A stretch of 64,000 bases of DNA from an uncultured Oscillospiraceae bacterium (lineage in GTDB: Bacteria > Bacillota > Clostridia > Oscillospirales > Oscillospiraceae): the NCBI GenBank assembly GCA_944387035.1, contig CALXDJ010000008.1, forward strand, positions 1-64,000. Direction: 5' to 3'. The position numbers and the translations under genes are program-made. A model generated the notes under the pieces. That model was given only the letters and a program-made list of their open reading frames with translations. It was not told where the DNA came from and did no database searches. The number at the start of each line of letters is the position of its first letter. Within the stretch, counting starts at the first letter, position 1. Shown piece by piece: positions 7,875-17,691 of this stretch.

Positions 7875-10328
7875 ATGGAGACCGCATGGATTGTCAAAGT
7901 CGCGGTCAGCGCCGCGCCCTATTCCATTGATAAGCCCTATGATTACCTGGTTCCTGCCGCTCTGGAAGAGCTGGCCGTGCCGGGGGCCCGGGTCACCGTT
8001 CCCTTTGGCCGGGGCAACCGGACGTCGGAGGGAATTATTCTGGCGGCAGCGCCGGGAGAGAAAAATCCGGGCATTAAGGCAATCTTTGCGGTGCTGGACC
8101 GGGAGCCGGTGCTGGACGCTACGGGGATTGCCCTGGCGCTTTGGATGCGCCAGAGGTATTTCTGTACCCTCTACGAGGCGGTAAAGGCCATTTTGCCCGC
8201 GGGACTGTGGTATCAGCTGCGGGAGGTGTGGCACACAGTTCCGGGGGAGGAGGCGGCCGCTTTGGCCGCTGGAATCCCGGGGGGACAGGCTGTCTGGGAT
8301 GCGCTGACGGCTTCCGGCGGCAGCGCCGATGCGCAGGTGCTGGAAAATGCCTGCGGCGAAGAAACCCAGCGGGTGCTCCGGGCATTGCGTAAAGCGGGGG
8401 CCGTCACCTGTGAGACGGAGGCCAAGCGCAAACTGGGAGACAAAATGCGCCGGATGGTGCAGCTGGCCCTTTCTGCCCAAGAGGCTCTGGCTCTGACACA
8501 GCCGCGCCAGCGCAGTGCGCCCATGCAGTATGAGGTGGTGCAGCTGCTGAGTACGGCTGGAAAGATTTCCGCCGCAGAGCTGTGTTACTTCACCGGTGCA
8601 TCGGCGGCGACGCTGCGTACCATGGAAAAAAAGGGACTTTTGTCCTTTTCGGAAGAGGAGGCGCTGCGGGTCCCGGAGCCCCGGAAGGAAGAGCCTGCCG
8701 CCGGACCGGTGATCCTCAATGACGAACAGCAGGCGGCCCTGGATGCCATGGTGCCCATGCTCCGCAGCGGAAAGCCCGGCGCGGTGCTGCTTCAGGGCGT
8801 CACCGGCAGCGGAAAAACCCAGGTCTATCTTCGCTTGGTTCGGGAAATACTGCAACTGGGGAAGCAGGCCATCGTGCTGGTGCCGGAAATCGTGCTGACG
8901 CCGCAGATGATGCGGCGGTTTTCCTCGTATTTCGGTGAGCGGGTGGCCATGCTGCACAGCGGCCTGCGCCTGACGGAGCGGTACGACCAATGGAAACGAA
9001 TCCGACGGGGAGAGGTTCAGGTGGTGCTGGGAACCCGCTCGGCGATTTTTGCTCCTCTGGAGCATGTGGGACTCATCATCCTGGACGAGGAACAGGAGAG
9101 CAGCTATCAGTCGGAAAATCCCCCCCGCTACCACACCCGGGACATTGCCAAGTTCCTGTGTGCCCGCCATGGTGCCTTGCTGGTGCTGGGCTCCGCCACC
9201 CCGTCGGTGGAGACCGCCTGGGCGGCGGAACAGGGACGGTACACCCGCTTGTTTTTGCACCGGCGCTATCAGAATCATCCGCTGCCCCAGGTGCAGATCG
9301 CAGATCTGCGTCAGGAGATCCGGCGGGGGAACCCAGGACTGCTCAGTGAACCCCTTCGGGAGGAGCTGGCGGAAAACCTGCGCCGGGGAGAGCAGAGTAT
9401 CCTGCTGCTCAACCGCCGGGGCAGCAGCCGCATGCTCCTTTGCGGCGAGTGCGGCTATGTGCCGGAATGTCCCCGGTGCAGCGTGCCGCTGACGTATCAT
9501 TCCGCCAACGGCCGGCTGATGTGCCACTACTGCGGTCATTCCCAGCCGGCGTTTGAGCGCTGTCCGGAGTGCGGCGGCATCATGAAGCACATCGGCTCCG
9601 GTACCCAGAAGGCGGAGGAGGAGCTTCACACGCTCTTTCCTGAGGCCGGGATTTTGCGGATGGATGCCGACACCGCCTCCGGCGGCCATGAGCCTCTGCT
9701 GACGCGGTTTGAGCAGGAGAAGATCCCCATTTTGTTGGGGACCCAGATGGTGGCCAAGGGACTGGACTTTGAAAATGTCACCCTGGTAGGGGTGCTGTCC
9801 GCGGACTTATCCTTGTACGTGGACCATTATCGGGCCGCTGAACGGACTTTCAGCCTGCTGACGCAGGTGGTGGGCCGGGCAGGCCGGGGCGAGCGGACCG
9901 GCCGGGCGGTGATTCAGACCTACACCCCGGAAAACGATGTGATCCAATGCGCTGCCCGGCAGGATTATCAGGGATTCTATGAAAGCGAAATCCGTATGCG
10001 GCGCCTTCGCCGGGAACCGCCCTTTGCGGACCTGTTCACCTTCACCATCTCCGGAACGGAGGAGGGCCGGGTTCTGCGTGCGGCAGCGGGAGTCCGGGAG
10101 GTCCTGCGGCGGACCTTTGCGTGCACAGATGAAAAAACAACGGAGGTGCTGGGCCCGGCGCCGGCGCCCATTGTCCGGGTCAATAACCGGTTCCGATACC
10201 GCTGCCTGCTGGTGGGCCGCAACGATAAAGCCACCCGGGAGCAGGTCAGCCGGATTCTGAAGGAATTTGCAGCAAACCGCGCCAACCGCGGCTTGCATCT
10301 GTTTGTAGACTGCAACACCATGGAGTGA
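7875..10328 (+). CDS. priA: primosomal protein N' (PriA helicase)
   Basis: An 817-residue PriA, the replication-restart helicase that recognises stalled forks and loads the replicative helicase. A 3'-DNA-binding domain occupies about residues 1-100, Walker A GVTGSGKT follows near residue 310, then the DEEQ Walker B motif, the zinc-binding cysteine strand with paired CxxC motifs (CGECGYVPECPRC, CHYCGH, CPECGG), and a RecG-like helicase C-terminal half (VVGRAGRG). Its length is normal for Firmicutes. Confidence 0.97.
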   Translation: METAWIVKVAVSAAPYSIDKPYDYLVPAALEELAVPGARVTVPFGRGNRTSEGIILAAAPGEKNPGIKAIFAVLDREPVLDATGIALALWMRQRYFCTLYEAVKAILPAGLWYQLREVWHTVPGEEAAALAAGIPGGQAVWDALTASGGSADAQVLENACGEETQRVLRALRKAGAVTCETEAKRKLGDKMRRMVQLALSAQEALALTQPRQRSAPMQYEVVQLLSTAGKISAAELCYFTGASAATLRTMEKKGLLSFSEEEALRVPEPRKEEPAAGPVILNDEQQAALDAMVPMLRSGKPGAVLLQGVTGSGKTQVYLRLVREILQLGKQAIVLVPEIVLTPQMMRRFSSYFGERVAMLHSGLRLTERYDQWKRIRRGEVQVVLGTRSAIFAPLEHVGLIILDEEQESSYQSENPPRYHTRDIAKFLCARHGALLVLGSATPSVETAWAAEQGRYTRLFLHRRYQNHPLPQVQIADLRQEIRRGNPGLLSEPLREELAENLRRGEQSILLLNRRGSSRMLLCGECGYVPECPRCSVPLTYHSANGRLMCHYCGHSQPAFERCPECGGIMKHIGSGTQKAEEELHTLFPEAGILRMDADTASGGHEPLLTRFEQEKIPILLGTQMVAKGLDFENVTLVGVLSADLSLYVDHYRAAERTFSLLTQVVGRAGRGERTGRAVIQTYTPENDVIQCAARQDYQGFYESEIRMRRLRREPPFADLFTFTISGTEEGRVLRAAAGVREVLRRTFACTDEKTTEVLGPAPAPIVRVNNRFRYRCLLVGRNDKATREQVSRILKEFAANRANRGLHLFVDCNTME

Positions 10329-10352
10329 TGCAGAAAAGAGGAGGTCATACAC

Positions 10353-10865
10353 ATGGCATTGCGTAAAATTGTAGAACAGGGTGAGGAGTGCCTGACCAAG
10401 GTCTGCCGCCCGGTGACGGAATTCAATCCCCATCTGCATGAGCTGCTGGACGATCTGGCCGAGACATTGGAGGAGGCCAACGGTGCAGGCCTTGCCGCGC
10501 CCCAGGTGGGCGTGCTGCGGCGGGTATGCCTGGTGATGGATGACGAGTCCGGCGAGTACATCGAGCTGGTCAATCCGGAGATCATTGCCCAGAGCGGTGA
10601 GCAGACCGGTCTGGAGGGGTGCCTGAGCGTCCCCGGCAAGTGGGGCATTGTCACCCGGCCCAGCCATGTCCGGGTTCGGGCGCAGGACCGCAACGGCGAC
10701 TGGTTCGAGGTGGAAGGCGATGGCCTGACGGCCCGCTGCTTCTGCCATGAGATCGAGCATCTGGACGGCCATCTGTATACCGAGCATATTGACCGCTTCC
10801 TCACGGAAGAAGAGCTGCGGGAGTACCTGGAGAAGGAAGAACAGGAAGAAAGGGAAGGGAAATGA
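10353..10865 (+). CDS. def: peptide deformylase
   Basis: A 170-residue peptide deformylase removing formyl groups from nascent N-termini. All three signature motifs are present: GLAAPQVG, EGCLSVPG (metal Cys) and HEIEHLDG (HExxH metal site). The C-terminus is Lys/Glu-rich. Its stop overlaps the fmt start by 4 nt, the classic def-fmt pair that handles formyl-methionine at both ends of initiation. Confidence 0.97.
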   Translation: MALRKIVEQGEECLTKVCRPVTEFNPHLHELLDDLAETLEEANGAGLAAPQVGVLRRVCLVMDDESGEYIELVNPEIIAQSGEQTGLEGCLSVPGKWGIVTRPSHVRVRAQDRNGDWFEVEGDGLTARCFCHEIEHLDGHLYTEHIDRFLTEEELREYLEKEEQEEREGK

Positions 10866-11794
10866 CGCCCATGCGCATTCTGTTTATGGGAACGCCGGAG
10901 TTTGCTGTGGCGTCCCTGCGGCGGCTGGTGGAGGATGGACATGAGATCTGCGGCGTCTTCACCCAGCCGGACAAACCCAAAAACCGCGGACATAAGCTGA
11001 CGTTCTCACCTGTAAAGGAATATGCTTTGACACAAAATCTGCCGGTCTACCAGCCCCTGAAGATGCGGGACGGGGAGGCCGAGGCACTGGTGAAGCAGCT
11101 GGCTCCGGAGCTCATTGTTGTGGCGGCCTACGGAAAAATCCTTCCGGAGGAGATTCTCAACACCCCGCCCTACGGCTCCATCAACGTCCACTCCTCGCTG
11201 CTGCCCAAGTACCGGGGCGCGGCCCCCATCAACTGGGCAATACTGGATGGGGAAGCGGAAACCGGCGTTTCCATCATGTATATGGCCAAGGAGCTGGACG
11301 CCGGAGATGTGATTTTGCAGAAGACCACTCCCATCGGGGAACAGGAGGATGCCCAGGCGCTGACCGCGCGGCTGGCGGAGCTGGGAGCCCAGGCCCTGTC
11401 TGAAGCGGTGGAGGCTCTGCGTAATGGAACTGCCAGCCGTACGCCGCAGGATGCGTCCCGGCAGACCTATGCCTCCATGCTCTCCCGGGAGATGTCTCCC
11501 ATCGACTGGAACCGCACCGCCCGGCAGATCAACTGCCAGGTCCGGGGCCTGATTCCCTGGCCCTGCGCCACCACGGAGCTGGCGGGGCAGAGATTCAAGA
11601 TCTATGAAACCGCTTTGGGCCGGGAGACAGCTGCTGCTCCGGGTACGGTGCTCTCCGCCGGAAAGCAGGGCATTGAAGTGGCCTGCGGCGACGGGCGGAG
11701 CCTGTATCTCACGCAGCTTCAGGCTGAGGGCGGCAAACGCATGGCCGCGGCAGCTTATCTGCTGGGTCACCCCATGGAGATTTCATCCAATTAA
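10862..11794 (+). CDS. fmt: methionyl-tRNA formyltransferase
   Basis: A 310-residue enzyme that formylates Met-tRNAfMet using 10-formyl-THF. It contains the N-terminal FMGTPEFAV motif, the catalytic block with VHSSLLPKYRGAAPINWAI, and the Fmt C-terminal domain. The start at 10862 overlaps the def stop (ATGA); an ATG at 10871 is an alternative that removes three residues. Confidence 0.97.
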   Translation: MTPMRILFMGTPEFAVASLRRLVEDGHEICGVFTQPDKPKNRGHKLTFSPVKEYALTQNLPVYQPLKMRDGEAEALVKQLAPELIVVAAYGKILPEEILNTPPYGSINVHSSLLPKYRGAAPINWAILDGEAETGVSIMYMAKELDAGDVILQKTTPIGEQEDAQALTARLAELGAQALSEAVEALRNGTASRTPQDASRQTYASMLSREMSPIDWNRTARQINCQVRGLIPWPCATTELAGQRFKIYETALGRETAAAPGTVLSAGKQGIEVACGDGRSLYLTQLQAEGGKRMAAAAYLLGHPMEISSN

Positions 11795-11806
11795 AGGAGA
11801 TCGTGT

Positions 11807-12544
11807 ATGCCTTACTATTATCCGTCTTACGGCTACAGTGACTTTCTTGCAAACAATATCTATGTCCTGCTGCTGATTCCCATTTTGGCGCTGTCGCTGT
11901 GGGCCCAGTTTCAGGTCAGCGGAAGTTTCCGCCGCTACAGCCAGCAGACCAATCGCCGCCGCATCACCGGTGCGCAGGCGGCGGAAGCGGTGCTGCGGGC
12001 TCACGGTGTCTATGACGTGCCGATCCGGCCCTGCCGGGGAAATCTGACGGATCATTACGATCCCCGGGACAATACGATCTATCTCTCGGAAAACGTCTAC
12101 AACGCCCCTACCATTGCGGCGGTGGGCGTGGCGGCTCATGAGGCGGGACATGCCGTGCAGTATGCGGAAAATTACGGCCCCATCCGTCTGCGCAGCGCCA
12201 TCATTCCCGCCACGCAGCTGGGTTCCAAGTTCTCCTTCATCTTGCTGTTTGCCGGCATTCTGCTCTACAGTCAGGCACTGCTGCTGGGCGGTATTGTGCT
12301 CTTCTCACTGACCACCATCTTCCAGCTGGTGACACTGCCGGTGGAGTTCAACGCCTCCGCCCGGGCCATCGAGACGATCGACGGCCAGATGCTGCTGGAC
12401 AGTGACGAGCTGCCCGGGGCCAAAAAGGTCCTGCGGGCCGCAGCCATGACCTATGTGGCGGCACTGCTGATGTCTGCGCTGCAGCTGCTGCGGTTTGTGC
12501 TGATCTTCCTGGGCCGCAACAACCGGGGAGGTGGACGGGATTGA
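11807..12544 (+). CDS. YugP-like membrane zinc metallopeptidase
   Basis: A 245-residue membrane metallopeptidase of the Zn_peptidase_2/YugP family. The zinc motif is H111-E112-x2-H115 in AAHEAGHAVQ. A short N-terminal hydrophobic segment (~12-30) and two or three C-terminal helices place it in the membrane. Substrate unknown. Its last codons overlap the TTG start of rsmB (TTGA). Confidence 0.88.
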   Translation: MPYYYPSYGYSDFLANNIYVLLLIPILALSLWAQFQVSGSFRRYSQQTNRRRITGAQAAEAVLRAHGVYDVPIRPCRGNLTDHYDPRDNTIYLSENVYNAPTIAAVGVAAHEAGHAVQYAENYGPIRLRSAIIPATQLGSKFSFILLFAGILLYSQALLLGGIVLFSLTTIFQLVTLPVEFNASARAIETIDGQMLLDSDELPGAKKVLRAAAMTYVAALLMSALQLLRFVLIFLGRNNRGGGRD

Positions 12545-13863
12545 GTACTCCTGCCCGATTGACGGCCCTGCGGGTGCTGGAGAGCTGCCGAACCCACGGT
12601 GCCTGGGCGGATGCCGCCCTGAAGGCGCAGCTGAGCCGGGACGGTCTCACCGGCCCGGACGCGGCCTTGTGCAGCCGGATCGTCTACGGCGTGCTGCAAA
12701 ACCAGATGCTGCTGGACTTTTATCTGGCGGCTTATTGCTCCCAGAAGCCGGACCATCTCCAGCCGCCCCTGCTGAATATCTTGCGGATGGGGGCCTACCA
12801 GATCCTGTATCTGGACAAGATCCCGGACAGCGCCGCAGTCAACGAGTCTGTGGAGCTGGCCAAGATTATGAAACGGGGGCAAGCGTCTGGCCTTGTCAAC
12901 GCTGTTCTCCGTAAGGTTTCCAAAAACAAACAGGCACTGCCCGCCCTGCCGGATCGGGACGAGGTGACGGCACTGTCCCTTCGGTACAGCCATCCCAAAT
13001 GGCTGGTCCGGCGGCTGCTGGCCCTGCTGGGGCGGGAGGAGGCGGAGGCCTTCCTGGCTGCCGACAACGCCCCGGCGCCCATTACCGTCCAGGTCAATCC
13101 CCTGCGCACCACCGCCCAGGCCCTTTTGGAGCGGCTGGAGGCGGAGGGAGTATCCGCCCGGATGCATCCTTGGGTGCCGGATTGCCTGGAGCTGACCGGC
13201 ACCGGAGATCTGACCGCTCTGCCCGCCTTCCGGGAAGGAGACTTCCTGGTGCAGGACCCCGCTGCCCGTCTGGTATCCGCTGTGGCGGACATCCAAAGCG
13301 GAGAGCGGGTGCTGGATGTGTGCGCGGCCCCGGGCGGAAAGTCGTTTTCCGCTGCCTTTGCCATGAAGGACCAGGGCCGGATCGTGGCCTGCGACCTCCA
13401 CCAAAACAAACTCCAGCGGATTACCGAAGGCGCCCGGCGCCTGGGGCTTACCTGTATCGAAACTCAGGCGGCGGATGGCCGCGTCAACCGGCCGGAGTGG
13501 CGGGATGTCTTTGATACAGTATTGGTGGACGCGCCCTGCTCGGGTCTGGGCATCATCCGCAAGAAGCCGGACACCCGGTACAAGCGGGCCAACGACCTGT
13601 TTTCTCTGCCGGTGATCCAGTCGGAAATTCTGGATAACGCCGCGTCTTATGTCCGGCCCGGCGGTGTGCTGGTCTATTCCACCTGCACGATTCTGCCCGA
13701 GGAGAATGAACAGGTGACGGATGCCTTTTTGGCCCAGCACCCGGACTTTTCCATGGAGCCGTTTTCCCTGCCCGTCGGGGAGACCGACGGCCGGATCACC
13801 CTGTGGCCCCAGCGCCACGGGACCGACGGCTTTTACATCTGCCGCATGCGGCGGCAAGCTTGA
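12541..13863 (+). CDS. rsmB: 16S rRNA (cytosine-967-C5)-methyltransferase
   Basis: A 440-residue RsmB: an N-terminal NusB-like RNA-binding domain (~1-140) and a C-terminal SAM methyltransferase. The catalytic cysteines are in DAPCSGLGIIRKKPD and YSTCTI; the SAM loop is VCAAPGGKSF. A TTG start at 12541 is supported by GGGGAGGTGG upstream and by the 4-nt overlap with the preceding stop. rlmN follows directly, making an rRNA-modification pair as in B. subtilis. Confidence 0.95.
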   Translation: MSTPARLTALRVLESCRTHGAWADAALKAQLSRDGLTGPDAALCSRIVYGVLQNQMLLDFYLAAYCSQKPDHLQPPLLNILRMGAYQILYLDKIPDSAAVNESVELAKIMKRGQASGLVNAVLRKVSKNKQALPALPDRDEVTALSLRYSHPKWLVRRLLALLGREEAEAFLAADNAPAPITVQVNPLRTTAQALLERLEAEGVSARMHPWVPDCLELTGTGDLTALPAFREGDFLVQDPAARLVSAVADIQSGERVLDVCAAPGGKSFSAAFAMKDQGRIVACDLHQNKLQRITEGARRLGLTCIETQAADGRVNRPEWRDVFDTVLVDAPCSGLGIIRKKPDTRYKRANDLFSLPVIQSEILDNAASYVRPGGVLVYSTCTILPEENEQVTDAFLAQHPDFSMEPFSLPVGETDGRITLWPQRHGTDGFYICRMRRQA

Positions 13864-13874
13864 GAGGACCCCTT

Positions 13875-14918
13875 ATGATCGATTTGAAATCCATGTCCCA
13901 GCAGGAGATCACGGACCTGATGCGCTCCCTGGGCCAGCCCGCCTTTCGGGGCAAGCAGGTGTTTGTCTGGCTGCACAAGGGCGCACGGTCTTTTGAGGAA
14001 ATGACGAATCTCCCCAAGCCCCTGCGGGAAAGCCTCGCCCAAACCTGCCAGCTGACCCCGCCCAAAGTGGCCCGCAAGCAGATTTCCCGGCAGGACGGCA
14101 CCATCAAGTACTTATGGGAACTGGCGGACGGCAACTGCATTGAGTCCGTCCTCATGCGCTATCACCACGGCAACACGGTATGCATCTCCTCCCAGGTGGG
14201 CTGCCGGATGGGCTGCGCGTTCTGCGCATCCACCATTGCCGGAAAGGTCCGCAATCTGACCCCTGCCGAAATGCTGGATCAGGTGCTCTTTACCCAGCTG
14301 GATTCCGGGCTGGAGGTCTCCAACATTGTGCTCATGGGCATCGGTGAGCCCATGGACAATCTGGATGCGGTGCTCAAGTTCCTGGAACTGGTGAACCATC
14401 CCGACGGAATGAACATCGGTATGCGGCATATCTCACTGTCCACCTGCGGCATCATTCCGGGAATCCGGCGTCTGGCGGAGCTGGGACTGCAGCTGACGCT
14501 GTCGGTTTCCCTCCATGCGCCGGACAGTGAGACCCGCTCCAAGATCATGCCGGTGAACCGGGCCTATGACGTGGAGGAGCTGTTTGCCGCCTGCCACGAC
14601 TACTTCCGGAAAACCGGGCGGCGCATTTCCTTTGAGTATGCCATGATCGACGGCGTCACGGATCACGACTGGCAGGCGGACCTGCTGGCCCGGAAGATCC
14701 AGGGCATGCCGGGGCATGTCAATCTGATCCCGCTCAACGACGTGGTGGAAAGCCCGCTCAAACCGTCCAAACGGGTGGCGGCCTTCCAGCGCCGGCTGGA
14801 GTCCCATGGCATCACTGCCACGGTCCGCCGGAGCCTGGGCGGCGACATAGATGCCTCCTGCGGCCAGCTGCGGCGCAAGGCCATGGAAGAGGCGAAGAAA
14901 GGGGAGGATTCCCAATGA
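13875..14918 (+). CDS. rlmN: 23S rRNA/tRNA adenine-C2 methyltransferase
   Basis: A 347-residue radical SAM enzyme that methylates 23S A2503 and tRNA A37. The Fe-S cysteines are C110, C114 and C117 (GCRMGCAFCAST). The GIGEPMDN motif and the late Cys in DIDASCGQL, needed for the ping-pong mechanism, are present. The ATG at 13875 follows GAGAGG; the frame stays open upstream, but that overlaps rsmB. It ends in ATGA overlap with the phosphatase gene. Confidence 0.96.
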   Translation: MIDLKSMSQQEITDLMRSLGQPAFRGKQVFVWLHKGARSFEEMTNLPKPLRESLAQTCQLTPPKVARKQISRQDGTIKYLWELADGNCIESVLMRYHHGNTVCISSQVGCRMGCAFCASTIAGKVRNLTPAEMLDQVLFTQLDSGLEVSNIVLMGIGEPMDNLDAVLKFLELVNHPDGMNIGMRHISLSTCGIIPGIRRLAELGLQLTLSVSLHAPDSETRSKIMPVNRAYDVEELFAACHDYFRKTGRRISFEYAMIDGVTDHDWQADLLARKIQGMPGHVNLIPLNDVVESPLKPSKRVAAFQRRLESHGITATVRRSLGGDIDASCGQLRRKAMEEAKKGEDSQ

Positions 14919-15655
14919 TTCAAGTATGGGGCATGACCGATGTGGGTCTTTGCCGGAAAGAAAATCAGGACGCATACGCATTTTTGGAGCACCCTGTCAC
15001 CGGACACACCATCTGTGTGGTCTGTGACGGCATGGGCGGTCCCGCCGGAGGCAAGATGGCCAGCCGCATCGCGGTGGACACCTTCCTGGCGGAGCTGGAG
15101 AAGGTTCTGACCAAGGGTATGACGCCCCAGCAGCTGCGGGAGGCATCTTCCTATGCGGTGTCTCTTGCCAACAAGGCCATTCGGGAGGCTGCCAAGGACA
15201 CCGAAGAGTATGCCAACATGGGTACAACTCTGGTTTCCGCTGTGACCTATCCCGACGGGGTCGCCGTGATCAACGTGGGCGACAGCCGTGCCTATCACAT
15301 CTCCCAGGCCGGCATCACCCGGATCACCAAGGATCATTCCCTGGTGGAGAGCATGGTGGAGCGGGGGGATATCACCGCCGAGGAGGCCCGCCGCCATCCC
15401 AACCGCAACCTGATTACCCGGGCCCTGGGCCCCGATGCTCTGGTAGAGTGCGACGGCTATCTCTGCGAGCTGCATGTGGGAGAGTATCTCCTGCTTTGTA
15501 CCGACGGCCTCATCGATACCGTGACGGATCAGGAGATGCTCTTTGAAGTCCTCCACGGCGACAGTCCGGACACCTGCCTGGACCGTCTGCTGGCCATTTC
15601 CAAAAGCCGCGGCGCGCCGGACAATGTGACGGCTGTGCTGATGAAAAACGCGTAA
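14915..15655 (+). CDS. stp: PP2C-type Ser/Thr protein phosphatase
   Basis: A 246-residue PPM/PP2C phosphatase, cytosolic, expected to reverse phosphorylation by the adjacent PASTA kinase. It has the metal-binding motifs: D in MTDVGLCRKENQD, VCDGMGGPAGG, VGDSRAYHI, CTDGL and GAPDNVTAVL. It overlaps rlmN by 4 nt and precedes prkC by 12 nt, as in the rlmN-prpC-prkC-rsgA order of B. subtilis. Confidence 0.95.
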   Translation: MIQVWGMTDVGLCRKENQDAYAFLEHPVTGHTICVVCDGMGGPAGGKMASRIAVDTFLAELEKVLTKGMTPQQLREASSYAVSLANKAIREAAKDTEEYANMGTTLVSAVTYPDGVAVINVGDSRAYHISQAGITRITKDHSLVESMVERGDITAEEARRHPNRNLITRALGPDALVECDGYLCELHVGEYLLLCTDGLIDTVTDQEMLFEVLHGDSPDTCLDRLLAISKSRGAPDNVTAVLMKNA

Positions 15656-15667
15656 AGGAGGAGACGT

Positions 15668-17677
15668 ATGGACCCTTATATCGGAAAAATGCTGGACAAC
15701 CGCTATGAGATTCTGGAGCGCATCGGCACCGGCGGCATGGCGGTGGTCTATAAGGCTAAGTGCCATCGTCTCAACCGACTGGTGGCCATCAAGATTCTCA
15801 AAGCGGATCTGGCGCAGGACGAGGACTTCCGCCGTCGGTTCAATGCCGAGTCTCAGGCGGTCGCCCAGCTGTCCCACGCCAACATTGTGTCGGTCTACGA
15901 TGTGTCCCGGGGCGGCGACACGGAGTATATCGTCATGGAGCTCATCGACGGCATCACCCTCAAGCAGTACATGGAAAAGCGGGGGCAGCTGAACTGGCGG
16001 GAATCTCTGCACTTTATCACCCAGATTATGCGGGGATTGAGCCACGCCCACAGCCGGGGCATCGTCCACCGGGATATCAAGCCCCAGAACATCATGGTTC
16101 TGCGGGACGGCAGCGTGAAGGTGGCTGATTTCGGCATCGCCTGCCTGGAAAACTCCGCCCAGACCCTGACCCAGGAAGCCCTGGGCTCCGTTCACTATAT
16201 CTCGCCTGAGCAGGCCCGGGGTGACCGCACCGATGCCCGCAGCGACATCTATTCCGCCGGCGTGGTGCTCTACGAGATGCTGGCCGGACGGCTGCCCTTC
16301 GAAGGGGATTCCGCCGTATCCGTGGCGATCCAGCACTTGAGCTCTATCCCCCTGGCACCCCGGGAGATCAATCCCGAGATTCCGGAGCAGCTGGAGCTGA
16401 TCTGCATGAAGGCCATGGCACCGGATCCGGACCGCCGCTATCCTTCCGCCGACGCCATGATCGCGGATCTGGAGGCCTTCCGGAAAAATCCCGGCATCAA
16501 TCTGGACTTCGAACTCTCCGACCTGCGGCCGGAGGAATCCGATGAGCCGACGCAGCTGCTGCGCACACCCCCTGCCCATGCCGGCGGATCTACCGGCTCT
16601 ATGCGTTCCAACGTACAGAAGGAACGGGAGCGGCGCCGGGATTACGACGATTATGACGACGAACCGCCGCGCCGCCGGGGGAAGCGGAACTCCACCCGGA
16701 CACTGGCTATTGTGGCCGGCGTGCTGGCCGCGTGCTTGGTTGTGGTGCTGTTGTTCAAGTCGATTCTGACCTCTTTCAATAATCCGGTGCAGGATCAGTT
16801 TGCCGTACCCAGCGTCATCGGTATGACGGTGGAGGAGGCGGAGACCTTGCCGGAGGTCAACGGGATCTTCACCATTGACGTTCAGGAGGAGACCGTATAC
16901 AGCGACAAATATAAGGCCGGGGAGATTGTGAAGCAGGACCCCAAGGAAGGGGAGTTCCGCAAGGGCGACAACACGGTGATTCAGGTCTGGGTCAGCGCCG
17001 GTGAGGACATCGGTACCATGATTGATGTGACCAACATGACCTACGCCGCGGCCAAGGTGGAGCTCAAATCCCTCATTGAGCAGTACGATCTGGAGCTGGT
17101 AGAGCCGACGGAAGAGGAGTACGTGTACAGCGATAAGGTGACGGAGAACTATATCATCTCCACGGACCCCGCTGCCGAAGAACCCCTGAAGAAGGGCGAC
17201 ACCATCCACTTTGTCATCAGCAAGGGCCCGGAGATCAAGCAGGTTCCCGTTCCGCAGTTTGTGGGCAAGCAGATCGACCAGGTTCTGGAGGAAGTCAAAG
17301 AACTGAATCTGACCTGCAACGCCGAGGACATCGAGACGGTTTCCAGCGATGAGCCCGGCGGGACCGTGATTTGGCAGAGCATCCCGGTTAATACCATGGC
17401 CGAGGAGTGGGATACCATCAAGTTCCAGGTCAGCGCCGGACTGGCTGAGACTACCATCACCCAGTTCTACGAGCTGCCGGAGCCCCAGGGCGACGCCACC
17501 ACCGTTCACGTGCAGGTATACGTGGGAAATGAGGATGAGCCGCAGTACGACGAGACGGTGAAGTACTCCGACGGCCAGGTGCGGGTCACCCTCTCCGGCT
17601 CCGGGATGGAGAATGTCCGGGTGTATTTCGACGGTGCCCTGGACCAGAGCCAAGGCGGACCGACCTCATTTTCATGA
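15668..17677 (+). CDS. prkC: PASTA-domain Ser/Thr protein kinase
   Basis: A 669-residue Hanks-type kinase. The kinase domain spans ~10-270 (GTGGMAVVYKAK, VAIKIL lysine, HRDIKPQNIM catalytic loop, DFGIA). A charged juxtamembrane segment (~290-345) leads to one membrane helix (~346-366). Three PASTA repeats follow (about 379-445, 450-520 and 520-590), and a C-terminal extracellular tail of ~80 residues. PASTA domains bind muropeptides or lipid II, and in Bacillus PrkC triggers spore germination. The C-terminal tail is not PASTA-like to my eye. Confidence 0.95.
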   Translation: MDPYIGKMLDNRYEILERIGTGGMAVVYKAKCHRLNRLVAIKILKADLAQDEDFRRRFNAESQAVAQLSHANIVSVYDVSRGGDTEYIVMELIDGITLKQYMEKRGQLNWRESLHFITQIMRGLSHAHSRGIVHRDIKPQNIMVLRDGSVKVADFGIACLENSAQTLTQEALGSVHYISPEQARGDRTDARSDIYSAGVVLYEMLAGRLPFEGDSAVSVAIQHLSSIPLAPREINPEIPEQLELICMKAMAPDPDRRYPSADAMIADLEAFRKNPGINLDFELSDLRPEESDEPTQLLRTPPAHAGGSTGSMRSNVQKERERRRDYDDYDDEPPRRRGKRNSTRTLAIVAGVLAACLVVVLLFKSILTSFNNPVQDQFAVPSVIGMTVEEAETLPEVNGIFTIDVQEETVYSDKYKAGEIVKQDPKEGEFRKGDNTVIQVWVSAGEDIGTMIDVTNMTYAAAKVELKSLIEQYDLELVEPTEEEYVYSDKVTENYIISTDPAAEEPLKKGDTIHFVISKGPEIKQVPVPQFVGKQIDQVLEEVKELNLTCNAEDIETVSSDEPGGTVIWQSIPVNTMAEEWDTIKFQVSAGLAETTITQFYELPEPQGDATTVHVQVYVGNEDEPQYDETVKYSDGQVRVTLSGSGMENVRVYFDGALDQSQGGPTSFS

Positions 17678-17691
17678 ATGACGGTGAGCAT

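Noticed and set aside
14663-17653. A 996-codon open frame on the minus strand opposite stp and prkC
   Set aside because: It lies wholly antisense to well-supported genes, has no recognisable motif and reflects GC-rich codon bias.
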